From: SFDP01 sp051653625
GTDB lineage: Bacteria; Bacillota; Clostridia; Lachnospirales; Lachnospiraceae
Assembly: GCA_051653625.1 (NCBI GenBank)
Contig: JBOFWM010000125.1
Location: 1-64,000, forward strand
Reading direction: 5' to 3'
DNA length: 64,000 nucleotides
Shown piece after piece: positions 1 to 8,795 of this stretch. Below the pieces are notes generated by a model. The model was not told the origin of the DNA and did not search any database. It saw only the letters and a list, made by a program, of their open reading frames with translations. Within the stretch, counting starts at the first letter, position 1. Every line of letters starts with the position of its first letter. A program made the translations under genes and the position numbers.

Positions 1-7
1 ACTTTTT

Positions 8-367
8 TTATTGTATATATTTTTTAATAGCCTCAAAGCTTTCATTACTAATCACATGCTCAATCTTACAAGCATCATCTGTAGCAATTTCAATAGGGAC
101 CCCAATTTTAGCTAACCAATTGGATAAAACTTCATGTCGTTCTAACATAGTTTCGGCAATTTCTAATCCACTATCTGTTAGATAAATGTAGCCAGAATCG
201 GTAACTGTTATATAATTTTTTTCACGTAAGTTTTTCATTGCGATGCTAATGCTCGATTTTTTGAAACCTAAAGTTGTTGCAATATCTACAGAGCGAACTA
301 CAGGTAATTTTTTGCTTAGTATTAAAATTGTTTCTAGATAATTTTGCGCAGACTCATTTAAATGCAT
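8..367 (-). CDS. DtxR/MntR-family metal-dependent transcriptional regulator
   Basis: Predicted metal-sensing repressor of 119 aa. A winged helix-turn-helix occupies about residues 5-65, followed by the start of the metal-binding dimerisation domain (to about 119). Aligned by eye with DtxR and MntR, the ligand positions are N9, E12, H78, C100, E103 and H104. Cys at 100 matches DtxR/IdeR (iron type) rather than the Glu of Bacillus MntR, so iron or manganese cannot be decided. The C-terminal SH3-like domain of full-length DtxR is absent, as in MntR-size proteins. The frame opens with ATG after the Shine-Dalgarno GGAGGGATGAT (read on the minus strand) and ends 7 nt from the window edge. It diverges from the EAL-domain gene. 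The target genes are not visible here. Confidence 0.88.
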   Translation of the reverse strand: MHLNESAQNYLETILILSKKLPVVRSVDIATTLGFKKSSISIAMKNLREKNYITVTDSGYIYLTDSGLEIAETMLERHEVLSNWLAKIGVPIEIATDDACKIEHVISNESFEAIKKYIQ

Positions 368-395
368 ATCATCCCTCCATGTTTTGATAATAAAA

Positions 396-424
396 AGTAT
401 ATCATAGCTTGATTAATTTTACAA
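396..424 (-). promoter_or_regulatory. sigma-A-type promoter of the DtxR-family gene
   Basis: On the minus strand: -35 TTGTAA (419-424), a 17-bp spacer, and -10 TATACT (396-401). It lies about 29 bp upstream of the regulator's start codon. A match by eye only; no start-site data. Confidence 0.6.
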
Positions 425-451
425 ATAGAGAAAGCATTAAAGTTAAGTAAG

Positions 452-480
452 TTGCATATTATTAAAAAAAAAGATATAAT
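452..480 (+). promoter_or_regulatory. sigma-A-type promoter of the EAL-domain gene and downstream GTPase
   Basis: -35 TTGCAT (452-457), a 17-bp spacer and a consensus -10 TATAAT (475-480), about 41 bp before the start codon at 522. It probably drives both 522-3977 and 3987-6455, which are 9 nt apart. Confidence 0.65.
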
Positions 481-521
481 GAAATGAGTTGAGCAAATTC
501 TACGATAAAGGTGGGAAGTAG

Positions 522-3500
522 ATGAAAAATAGTGATTTAATAAGCTACTATCTTAATGATAATAAAATAGAAAATGAAACTGCTGTACAATTAAACTCTA
601 TATTAGAGACAATGGATAGCGGTGTTATTATTGTGGAAATAAATTTTTATGCGGAACAAGAATTATTTATTTCCTATTTAAGTCCCATGATTTTAGAGTT
701 ATTTGAGCTTGACGAAGACTCCTATAAAGAGGCAAAAATAAATATATTAGAATATGTGTATACAGAGGATCATGAACAGATTTTTGAAGAATTATATAGA
801 GTTGCAAGAGAGGGTACAAATGGAACTTGTCAATTTAGGGATCGAGATGATCTAACAAATTGGTACCAAATAAAACTATCTAGATTAGATAAAAAAGCAG
901 ATGGAACTCGTGTTTTATTAGCAATTTTAACAGATATTTCAGAACTTAAAAATGCGGAGATGAAACATAGAATCAGTAGCCAGAAGTTTGAAGTTGCAAT
1001 GGAATTATCACATTCTTTAGTATGGGAATATGATATTGAAGGGAAACTTTTGACTTTATCTAGTGAACTAGTAAAGATATTTAATTGTCGATATGAAACA
1101 TATACTTCTTTAAATAAAACCTTATTTGCAGAAAATATATTTGAAGAAGAATCAAAAAAAGAACTCTATAATTTAGTAGATGATGTATTAAATGGAATAG
1201 AGGGAAGAGAATACATTTTAAAACTTGTCCATACAAAACCTTATGTTGCTATTTCTTTTCGATTAATTAATGATAAAGATGGAAAATGCAAGCAAGTAGT
1301 TGGAATTGTAGATATTCTATATAATGTAGAACCAGAAATCAAGAGTTTTAAAGAAGAAGAACTTATTTTAAAAAATGTAGAACCAGCAATTTTAGGAACT
1401 GCAATTGTAAATTTATCGGAAGATCAAATTGTAGAAATATCACCATTTTTAAACAATGGAGAAACAAAATTCTCTAAATGGTGTGATATTTTATGCTCTA
1501 AAGTAAATGAATTAGAGTCTAAAAAAGAGTTGGAAAAACTATCGCTTGATACAATCTTAAAGTTTTATAATAGCGGAAATACATGGATGTTTTTGAAATA
1601 TTACTATCAGGGTGTTAGTTATGATCCAATGTGGACAGATATTTCAATTAAAATGATAAGACATCCGATATATGGAGATGTTTATGCATATATTTATTTT
1701 AGAAATATTAATTATCGAGAGAATCTTTGCAAATATATAGATAGTACGTTGGCGAGGGAAGCTAATACTGGATTATATACAAATCAATCTTTGAAATTAT
1801 TATTTCATATTGCACTAGCTGATATGAAATATGAAGATACGATTTCATTAGTAGTTATAGAGTTTGTTGGTTTTGAACAGATTAGAAATAATAAGGGAAT
1901 GCAATATGCTCACAAATTACAATGTTCTGCAATGCAATTATATGAAAAGCTGTCTGAAGAGAGAATGATGATAGCATATATGGATGAAAACCATTTAATT
2001 ACATTTAGAACAGATATAGGTAATAAAGAGGAAAAGCAAATAATTTTAGAAGAAAAACGGAAAAATATTTTACAAGTATTAAAGAATATTTTCCCAGAAG
2101 AAGAAATTGATCTATGTTTTGGATTTACAGTTTCTAAGAAGGGTGATGCAGATTTCGATGAAATGGCAAGAAGATGCATTATTTCTTGTAATGTTGCTAA
2201 GTCGATGAAGAAAAATATGGTTTGGGGATATGAAGAACAAAATATTGACAAATCATTATTAATGGATGCAGATATTAAAAATACAAAACGTAATGTTTTA
2301 ATTTGGGATTATGAAGAGATTGATACGGATGAGTGCGAACAATTTTTTGGACAAGAATACCAATTAGAATATGCGGAAAGTTTAAAATGTGCGAAGAATG
2401 TTCTTCTTTCGGAAAATATATCGCTTGTGAATTATCATTATAATTATCAATTAGAGGATGGATTATTACCAGTATTAGAAATTATGAATAATAATGAATT
2501 TTCAGAAATTCCTATTATTCTATTGCTTGATTATGAGGATGAAAAAATAGAATCAAGAGCTTTCTTAATGGGAATAGAAGAAGTAATTGTAAAAAACAGA
2601 AATCAGGATATTGTTAGACAACGAATTAAAAAGGCAATCAATAGTTATGTAAAAGATCATAATAATCCTTATTATGAAATGTTATTGCAACAACAATCTT
2701 TATTGCTTCGTCAGTCAGAAGTGGATGAGCTAACAGGGATTCTCAATACGCAAGGATTTCATAGAGAAGCAAGAAAAATACTAGATACAACGGAACATAC
2801 AGATTATGTGTTGTTGCGTTTTGATATCGATAATTTTAAAGTAATTAATGATGAAAATGGAATGGAGCATGGAGACAAATTATTAAAAGACATTGCACTC
2901 TTTTTAAAGGAAATGACAAATTATGAGAGTACATATGGACGAATTGAATCCGATCATTATGCAGTATTGATTCGAAAGTCATTTTTAACACCAGAAAATT
3001 TCTTACAAGAATTATTAAATAAGCTAAGTAATAATTTGATAAATATGAGAGTTGGACTTCATGTAGGTGTTTTTGAGATCGTAGATGAAAGTTTAGAAAT
3101 AAGGACGATGAGTGATAGAGCACTTATTGCACTTCGTTCTGTGAAAGCAAGCTTTACTGTAAGAGTAGGATATTATAATGAGGCATTGCGTGAAAAAATG
3201 GTACAAGATCATATCATTGAAAGCGAAATGGAAACTGCATTAGCACAAGGCCAATTTACAGTATATTTACAACCACAATATAGTTGTGAAAAAGGTGAAA
3301 TTAGCGGAATGGAAGCATTGGTACGTTGGAATCATCCAACAAAAGGAGTCGTAGCACCTTATATTTTTATACCAATATTTGAGAGGAATGGATTTATTTC
3401 AAAATTAGACGAATATGTATGGGAGCAATGTTGTATTTTATTGAAAAAATGGAGAGAACAAACAAATGGAAAGTTTGACAAATCGATTTCCATTAATATA

Positions 3501-3977
3501 TCAAGAGTAGATGTTTATGACCCTAGATTAGCTACAAAATTAATTCAATTAGTTAAAAAATATGAGATTCCAATACATTTATTGAAATTAGAAATTACAG
3601 AAAGTGCCTATATGGATAATCCAGACATTTTAATTTCTGTTGTAAAACAATTAAAAGAACATGGATTTACAGTAGAAATGGATGATTTTGGTTCTGGATA
3701 TTCTTCTCTTAATACGTTAAAAGATGTACCTGTTGATACATTAAAATTAGATATGAGATTTCTCATGAAAGGGGAAGAAACAAGCAGAAGAGATAGTATT
3801 TTAATGTCCGTTATAAATATGGCAAAGTTATTACATCTTTCGGTTATTGGGGAAGGTGTTGAAACAAAAGAACAGGCAGACCAACTTAGAGCTTTAGGTT
3901 GTGATTATTTACAGGGGTATTATTTTGCAAAGCCTATGCCAATAAATGAGTGTGAAGATTTACTATTTAAGGAGTAA
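522..3977 (+). CDS. PAS/degenerate GGDEF/pseudo-receiver/degenerate GGDEF/EAL protein, probable c-di-GMP phosphodiesterase
   Basis: A 1151-aa soluble signalling protein with no membrane segment. Order by eye: PAS-like domains (about 30-270), a poorly conserved linker, a GGDEF-like domain (about 412-580), a receiver-like domain (about 591-700), a second GGDEF-like domain (about 735-880) and a C-terminal EAL domain (about 900-1151). The EAL domain is intact: E931-A932-L933, LEITES, D1054-D1055-FGSGYSSL, KLD and GEGVET around E1111. Both GGDEF signatures are lost: the five positions read Y-M-D-E-N in the first and E-S-D-H-Y in the second. The receiver lacks the acidic pair and the phospho-acceptor Asp. 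The protein therefore most likely only degrades c-di-GMP, with the dead domains used for sensing. ATG follows GGTGGGAAG. It is probably co-transcribed with the following GTPase. Confidence 0.9.
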   Translation: MKNSDLISYYLNDNKIENETAVQLNSILETMDSGVIIVEINFYAEQELFISYLSPMILELFELDEDSYKEAKINILEYVYTEDHEQIFEELYRVAREGTNGTCQFRDRDDLTNWYQIKLSRLDKKADGTRVLLAILTDISELKNAEMKHRISSQKFEVAMELSHSLVWEYDIEGKLLTLSSELVKIFNCRYETYTSLNKTLFAENIFEEESKKELYNLVDDVLNGIEGREYILKLVHTKPYVAISFRLINDKDGKCKQVVGIVDILYNVEPEIKSFKEEELILKNVEPAILGTAIVNLSEDQIVEISPFLNNGETKFSKWCDILCSKVNELESKKELEKLSLDTILKFYNSGNTWMFLKYYYQGVSYDPMWTDISIKMIRHPIYGDVYAYIYFRNINYRENLCKYIDSTLAREANTGLYTNQSLKLLFHIALADMKYEDTISLVVIEFVGFEQIRNNKGMQYAHKLQCSAMQLYEKLSEERMMIAYMDENHLITFRTDIGNKEEKQIILEEKRKNILQVLKNIFPEEEIDLCFGFTVSKKGDADFDEMARRCIISCNVAKSMKKNMVWGYEEQNIDKSLLMDADIKNTKRNVLIWDYEEIDTDECEQFFGQEYQLEYAESLKCAKNVLLSENISLVNYHYNYQLEDGLLPVLEIMNNNEFSEIPIILLLDYEDEKIESRAFLMGIEEVIVKNRNQDIVRQRIKKAINSYVKDHNNPYYEMLLQQQSLLLRQSEVDELTGILNTQGFHREARKILDTTEHTDYVLLRFDIDNFKVINDENGMEHGDKLLKDIALFLKEMTNYESTYGRIESDHYAVLIRKSFLTPENFLQELLNKLSNNLINMRVGLHVGVFEIVDESLEIRTMSDRALIALRSVKASFTVRVGYYNEALREKMVQDHIIESEMETALAQGQFTVYLQPQYSCEKGEISGMEALVRWNHPTKGVVAPYIFIPIFERNGFISKLDEYVWEQCCILLKKWREQTNGKFDKSISINISRVDVYDPRLATKLIQLVKKYEIPIHLLKLEITESAYMDNPDILISVVKQLKEHGFTVEMDDFGSGYSSLNTLKDVPVDTLKLDMRFLMKGEETSRRDSILMSVINMAKLLHLSVIGEGVETKEQADQLRALGCDYLQGYYFAKPMPINECEDLLFKE

Positions 3978-3986
3978 TGTGAAAAA

Positions 3987-6455
3987 ATGAAGTATTGTAA
4001 CATTGGTATTTTAGCTCATGTTGATGCTGGAAAGACGACTTTAACAGAGTCCTTGCTACATGAAACAAAAAGTATACGAAATTTGGGAAAAGTAAATACA
4101 AAAAATTCGTTTTTAGATTATGACGAAATGGAAAGAGAACGTGGGATTACTATTTTTTCAAAACAAGCTAGACTCGTTTATAAAGATCTTGAAATTACAC
4201 TTCTTGATACTCCAGGACATGTGGATTTTTCTACGGAAATGGAACGAACACTTCAAGTACTAGATTATGCTATTTTACTTATTTCGGCAGAAAAAGGTGT
4301 ACAGCCACATACAAAAATGATATGGAATTTATTAACAAAATATAAGATTCCTACATTTGTATTTATTAATAAAATGGATCGATTAAATGCAACGCTTATT
4401 TCTCATATTGATGAATTGAATTCTTTACTAGGAGAAGGATTTGTTGCATTTGATGATGAAAAGTTTTATGAAAAAATAGCAATGCTTCATGAAGAGTTGT
4501 TAGAATGTTTCTTAGAAAAAGAAAGCATTACAAAGGAATTAATGAAGCAAATGATCAAGGAAAGAATTATCTTTCCTTGTTTTTTTGGTAGCGCGTTAAA
4601 AGAAATAGGAGTTCGTGAGTTTTTAGAGGCAATTTATGAATATATGGAAGAAAGAAAAGTGAAAGATTCCTTAGGGGTAAAAGTATTTAAAATTACCCAA
4701 AATGATAAAAAGGAGCGTCTAACTCACATTCTTTTGACAGGTGGTACATTAAAAACGAAAGATCTTCTAGGTGGTGAGAAAATACATCAAATCAGATATT
4801 ATCATGGAGATAAATATGAAGTTGTTGATACAATTAAAGCAGGTCAGATTGCAACATTGGTAGGCTTAAATAATAGTAAAATAGGACAAGGTTATGGGTG
4901 CGAAGAAAAAGGGAATTCTTATTATATAGAACCATTAGTAGCCTATAAAATATGTTACGAAAATAATATCTCTATTTCGGATTTATTACAAAATTTATAT
5001 CAAATAGAGGAAGAAGAACCTTCTTTACAAATTCAATTTGTAGAAGAAAGAAAAGAAATTCAAGTACGTATTATGGGAGATATTCAATTAGAGGTTTTAA
5101 AACGTATAATGTTAGATCGATTTCAGATGTCTATTTGGTTTGAAGAGGGAAGTATTACGTACAAGGAAACATGTACACAAGAAAGTAAATCATCTTTCAT
5201 AATTGATGAACATGATAAATATGTGGAAATTCATTTATTGATTATTCCAAAACCAACGGGAAGTGGTATTGAAATTTATAGCAATTGTAAAGAGAAAGAG
5301 GTAGCAAAACAATACCAGAACATTATTCTTGAAACATTAATTGATAGAAACTTAAAGGGAATATTAGTGGGCGGTGCTCTTACGGATTTAGAAATTGTAT
5401 TAGAAAAGGCCACTATACATGGAAAACATGTGGAAAATGAAGATATTAGATGCGCTGCTTATCAAGCACTTAGAAGTGGATTATATCGTGAAAATAGCAA
5501 AATATTAGAACCATATTATCAATATAAACTTGAAATAAAAGAAGAATTTGTTGGACGTGCGATCTATGATTTAGAACAAAAAAAAGCTACCTTTTCTATA
5601 GAACAATTGAATGCAGAGTATGTTATGTTGCAGGGGGAATTACCAGTTGCAACGTTAAAAGATTATGCAATACAATTAAAAAGTTATACGTTAGGAGAAG
5701 GGAAACTAGAACTTCAATTTAGTCAATATGCACCTTGTCACAATGAGGAAGAAGTAATAGAAGCAATCGGTTATTATATGCCTACGGAACTAAAGGAAAA
5801 AGAATCTTTGGGCGAAAAAAAGCAAAAAAAGAAGGTTGGAAATAAGAATCAAGTTACAAGTGAAGATGAAATTGAAGCAATGATGAAACAACTTTTTTAT
5901 GCCAATAGTAAAAAAGAGTTTTTGCCACACAAAGGAATTACAAAAGAAAACAAAGGGAAAAGAGAAATTGTTTATTGCAATACAAATGATCATGTAAAAG
6001 CAACAAAAAGAAGAGAAGAGTGTTTACTAGTAGATGGATATAATATTATTTTTGCATGGGATACTTTAAAAGAACTTGCAATGATGAACTTAGATGGAGC
6101 AAGAGGAGTTCTTCTTGATGTATTAAGTAATTATCAAGGGATAAAAGGAATGGAAATAATTGTTGTTTTTGATGCATATCGTGTAAAGGGTGGAATTGAA
6201 AAAGAAGAGATTTATCAAAACTTAAAAGTGATTTTTACAAAAGAGGCAGAAACAGCAGATCAATTTATTGAACGATTTTCTCATGTTCAGAAAAAAAAGT
6301 ATGACATTACAGTAGCAACAAGTGATCACTTAGAACAAATTATTATTACTGGACAAGGTGCTAAACTACTTTCGGCTAAAGGACTTTATGAAGAGATAGA
6401 ACGAAGTAACCAGATTTTAAGAGAAAAATATAACATAAAAGAGGATACCATGTAA
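3987..6455 (+). CDS. Tet(M)-like ribosomal-protection GTPase fused to a YacP/Rae1-type NYN nuclease
   Basis: An 822-aa two-part protein. The first ~620 residues are EF-G/Tet(M)-like. The GTPase motifs are intact: G1 with H11-V-D-A-G-K-T-T18, RGITI, D74-TPGH, and N128-K-M-D131. Translation-factor domains II-V follow. The C-terminal tail of classical Tet(M) is missing; a Lys-rich linker (about 605-675) joins it to a YacP/NYN nuclease domain (about 677-822) with the acidic set D683 (VDGYN), D729 (VFDAY), D758 (ETADQF) and D780 (ATSDH). The YacP family includes Bacillus Rae1, an endonuclease that cuts mRNA in the ribosomal A site; Tet(M)-type GTPases also bind near the A site. Inference: a ribosome-associated mRNA-cleaving or rescue factor. 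Tetracycline resistance is possible but not shown. Starts 9 nt after the EAL gene, whose last codons contain its GGAG. Confidence 0.88.
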   Translation: MKYCNIGILAHVDAGKTTLTESLLHETKSIRNLGKVNTKNSFLDYDEMERERGITIFSKQARLVYKDLEITLLDTPGHVDFSTEMERTLQVLDYAILLISAEKGVQPHTKMIWNLLTKYKIPTFVFINKMDRLNATLISHIDELNSLLGEGFVAFDDEKFYEKIAMLHEELLECFLEKESITKELMKQMIKERIIFPCFFGSALKEIGVREFLEAIYEYMEERKVKDSLGVKVFKITQNDKKERLTHILLTGGTLKTKDLLGGEKIHQIRYYHGDKYEVVDTIKAGQIATLVGLNNSKIGQGYGCEEKGNSYYIEPLVAYKICYENNISISDLLQNLYQIEEEEPSLQIQFVEERKEIQVRIMGDIQLEVLKRIMLDRFQMSIWFEEGSITYKETCTQESKSSFIIDEHDKYVEIHLLIIPKPTGSGIEIYSNCKEKEVAKQYQNIILETLIDRNLKGILVGGALTDLEIVLEKATIHGKHVENEDIRCAAYQALRSGLYRENSKILEPYYQYKLEIKEEFVGRAIYDLEQKKATFSIEQLNAEYVMLQGELPVATLKDYAIQLKSYTLGEGKLELQFSQYAPCHNEEEVIEAIGYYMPTELKEKESLGEKKQKKKVGNKNQVTSEDEIEAMMKQLFYANSKKEFLPHKGITKENKGKREIVYCNTNDHVKATKRREECLLVDGYNIIFAWDTLKELAMMNLDGARGVLLDVLSNYQGIKGMEIIVVFDAYRVKGGIEKEEIYQNLKVIFTKEAETADQFIERFSHVQKKKYDITVATSDHLEQIIITGQGAKLLSAKGLYEEIERSNQILREKYNIKEDTM

Positions 6456-6474
6456 TGTGATGGTATCCTCTTTT
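6437..6474. terminator. bidirectional hairpin terminator
   Basis: Arms GAGGATACCA (6441-6450) and TGGTATCCTC (6461-6470), flanked by AAAA and TTTT, so it can work in both directions between the convergent genes ending at 6455 and 6480. The stop codon of the GTPase fusion lies in the loop. Confidence 0.85.
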
Positions 6475-6479
6475 ATCGT

Positions 6480-7676
6480 TTATTCTACAATTGCAGTAGT
6501 TTTAAGATATTCAATTACTTTATCTTTCATCATAAGTTGATATGTATATGCTTTTCCATATCGAGTAGAGGTTTCTTCGCCAATAGTTTCTACATATGCA
6601 TTATATTCTTCTTCTGTAATTGAAAGAGCTTCCTTATCAAAAATCCATTGATATACAAAATCAATTGCGAGACGATCCGTTGCAGAATCTATAAGCGATT
6701 TCTCATATTCTCTTTGACTTTTACCAGTATAATCTGAAAAAGAATTGTATGCAGCACTTCCCATTAAGGAGATATATAATTCATTGTATGAATTATATGT
6801 TGATTCATCTTCATAACGTATGATAGATTTCATATGTTTTAAATTTTCTTTTGGTACAGATGTAACAGAAGAATTTGAGGATAAATAATTTTTTAGGAAA
6901 GTTGATAATTTAGTATCATAATTTGTAGTTTTTAAATAAGTTTTATATTCTTCAGTAGTAGTAGCATATTCAGAAAGATTTGCTGCAACAAATTCATCTG
7001 TAAATTCTGGTGTAACAGTAATGCTGTTAATTACAACTTCAAATGTAGCATCCATCCCAGCTAACTCGGTTGTAGAATAATCTTCTGGGAAAGTTACAGA
7101 TACAGTTACCGTATCACCAGGTTTTTTCCCGATTAATTGTTGCTCAAATGTATCAACATATGTTCCAGAACCTATTACTAAATCAGTACCAGCGCCTTTT
7201 GTATCTCCACCTTCAAAAGCATCTCCATTTACAGTTCCAACATAATCAATATTTACTGTATCACCATCCGCGATTTCAAGCGATGAATCGGTAGAGGCTT
7301 CTTTGTAATTTGCTAAAGTAGAAGTAATGGATGATTCTACTTCTTCGTCCGTAAATTCAACATCGGCTAATGCTACTTGAATGCCATTATACTCAAGTTC
7401 TTTTATGTAATCTGTAACAGTTAGGTTGGAAAAATGACCGTCATCCGTTAATAGAGCACTATAATCACTACTTGCAACAGTAGCTGTAGCGGTGTAATAA
7501 ATACTTGTACCAACTCCTAGAGCTAAAACGGCAACAATACAAAATGTAACAAGAAAACCAATAATTTTATTTCTTTTATTTCGACGTTTTTCTCTAGCGA
7601 CCTCTTCACGTCTTTGTGTTCTCTTTCTTTTACTATTTGATAATTGATCAAATATCTCATCGTTTTTATTTTTCAT
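6480..7676 (-). CDS. membrane-anchored trigger-factor-like FKBP peptidyl-prolyl isomerase
   Basis: About 398 aa. A very basic N-terminus (about 1-37) is followed by one transmembrane segment (about 38-61), so the body is outside the cytoplasmic membrane. Next comes a trigger-factor-like linker, an FKBP domain (about 135-222: GDTVNIDYVGT, GTYVDTFEQQLIG, FPEDY) and a helical region resembling the trigger-factor C-terminal chaperone domain. It lacks the ribosome-binding N-domain of true Tig. Likely role: folding of secreted or membrane proteins. I chose the ATG at 7676, which gives a normal basic N-terminus; a TTG at 7697 or an ATG at 7688 are alternatives near the same GAAAGGA. Monocistronic; it shares its terminator with the convergent gene. 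Confidence 0.82.
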   Translation of the reverse strand: MKNKNDEIFDQLSNSKRKRTQRREEVAREKRRNKRNKIIGFLVTFCIVAVLALGVGTSIYYTATATVASSDYSALLTDDGHFSNLTVTDYIKELEYNGIQVALADVEFTDEEVESSITSTLANYKEASTDSSLEIADGDTVNIDYVGTVNGDAFEGGDTKGAGTDLVIGSGTYVDTFEQQLIGKKPGDTVTVSVTFPEDYSTTELAGMDATFEVVINSITVTPEFTDEFVAANLSEYATTTEEYKTYLKTTNYDTKLSTFLKNYLSSNSSVTSVPKENLKHMKSIIRYEDESTYNSYNELYISLMGSAAYNSFSDYTGKSQREYEKSLIDSATDRLAIDFVYQWIFDKEALSITEEEYNAYVETIGEETSTRYGKAYTYQLMMKDKVIEYLKTTAIVE

Positions 7677-7883
7677 AATAATACACATTCCTTTCAAATT
7701 AACTTTCTTAAAAAGACAAAATAAAGTTAGTATTGTTTTTTTATTTTATCAGACAAATTGTATTCTATCATATTTTGATTAGATAATAAAATAGAAAATA
7801 CTTTTTTTTGAAAAAATGTTATAGAAAATTTGAAATAATAATTTTACATAATGTTATTTTTTTGACAAAATGCCTTACTTTAC

Positions 7884-7912
7884 TTGAAATTACAGTAACA
7901 TTTTTATATAAT
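7884..7912 (+). promoter_or_regulatory. sigma-A-type promoter of the transketolase genes
   Basis: -35 TTGAAA (7884-7889), a 17-bp spacer and -10 TATAAT (7907-7912). The start codon is 37 bp downstream after a GAGAGGAG ribosome-binding site. A TTGACA at 7862-7867 is too far away to pair with this -10. Confidence 0.7.
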
Positions 7913-7949
7913 AGTGTGAGAAATATACCGAGAGGAGAACGAAATTAAA

Positions 7950-8789
7950 ATGAGAGAACTAGAATTAAAACAGATTGCAAATGAAGTACGAAAAGGAATC
8001 ATAACAGGTGTACATAGTGCGAAAGCGGGACATCCTGGAGGATCTTTATCAGCAGCAGATATTTTTACTTATTTATATTTTGAAGAAATGAACATTGATC
8101 CAAAAAATCCAAAAATGGAGGGTAGAGATCAATTTGTTTTATCAAAAGGACATGTTGCACCAGGATTATATTCTACTTTATCTCAAAGAGGTTATTTTCC
8201 AGTAGAAGATATGCTTACTCTTCGTAAGCTAGGTTCTCATCTACAAGGGCATCCATGTATTAAACATACACCAGGAATTGATGCAGCATCAGGGTCACTA
8301 GGACAAGGATTATCTGTAGCAGTTGGAAAAGCTCTTGCAGCAAAACTAGATAATAAAGACTATAGAGTATATTGTTTATGTGGAGATGGTGAAATCCAAG
8401 AAGGACAAATTTGGGAAGCAGCAATGTTTGCTGCACATAAGAAGTTAGATAACCTTGTTGTGATTATTGATAATAATGGACTTCAAATTGATGGAAGCAT
8501 TGATGAAGTATGTTCCCCATATCCAATTGATAAAAAATTTGAAGCGTTTGGATTTGAAGTAATTACAATTGATGGACATGATTTTAATGATATTAAAAAA
8601 GCCTTTGATTTTGCGAAAACAGTGAAAGGAAAACCAACTGCAATTGTTGCAAAAACAACAAAAGGAAAAGGTGTTTCTTTCATGGAAAATAAAGCTGCAT
8701 GGCACGGAAGTGCACCAAATGATGAACAATTTGCAGTGGCATTAGAAGATTTAGATAAAATTACACAAGCGTTATCAAAGGAGGCATAG
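7950..8789 (+). CDS. transketolase N-terminal (TPP-binding) subunit
   Basis: A 279-aa half-transketolase carrying the thiamine-diphosphate binding module. The TPP/Mg motif runs from G145-D146-G147 to N175-N176. The HPGGSLSA and GHVAPGLYS segments are typical of the family. With the next gene it moves two-carbon units between sugar phosphates in the non-oxidative pentose phosphate pathway, in the cytoplasm. Two-gene transketolases are normal in many anaerobes and archaea, and each half here has its own start and stop, so this is not a frameshift. The next gene begins 6 nt after the stop. Confidence 0.95.
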   Translation: MRELELKQIANEVRKGIITGVHSAKAGHPGGSLSAADIFTYLYFEEMNIDPKNPKMEGRDQFVLSKGHVAPGLYSTLSQRGYFPVEDMLTLRKLGSHLQGHPCIKHTPGIDAASGSLGQGLSVAVGKALAAKLDNKDYRVYCLCGDGEIQEGQIWEAAMFAAHKKLDNLVVIIDNNGLQIDGSIDEVCSPYPIDKKFEAFGFEVITIDGHDFNDIKKAFDFAKTVKGKPTAIVAKTTKGKGVSFMENKAAWHGSAPNDEQFAVALEDLDKITQALSKEA

Positions 8790-8795
8790 AATAGA

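Noticed and set aside
3987..6455. Acquired tetracycline-resistance gene
   Set aside because: The GTPase resembles Tet(M), but there is no transposon, conjugation gene or base-composition change, and the nuclease fusion is unlike mobile tet genes.
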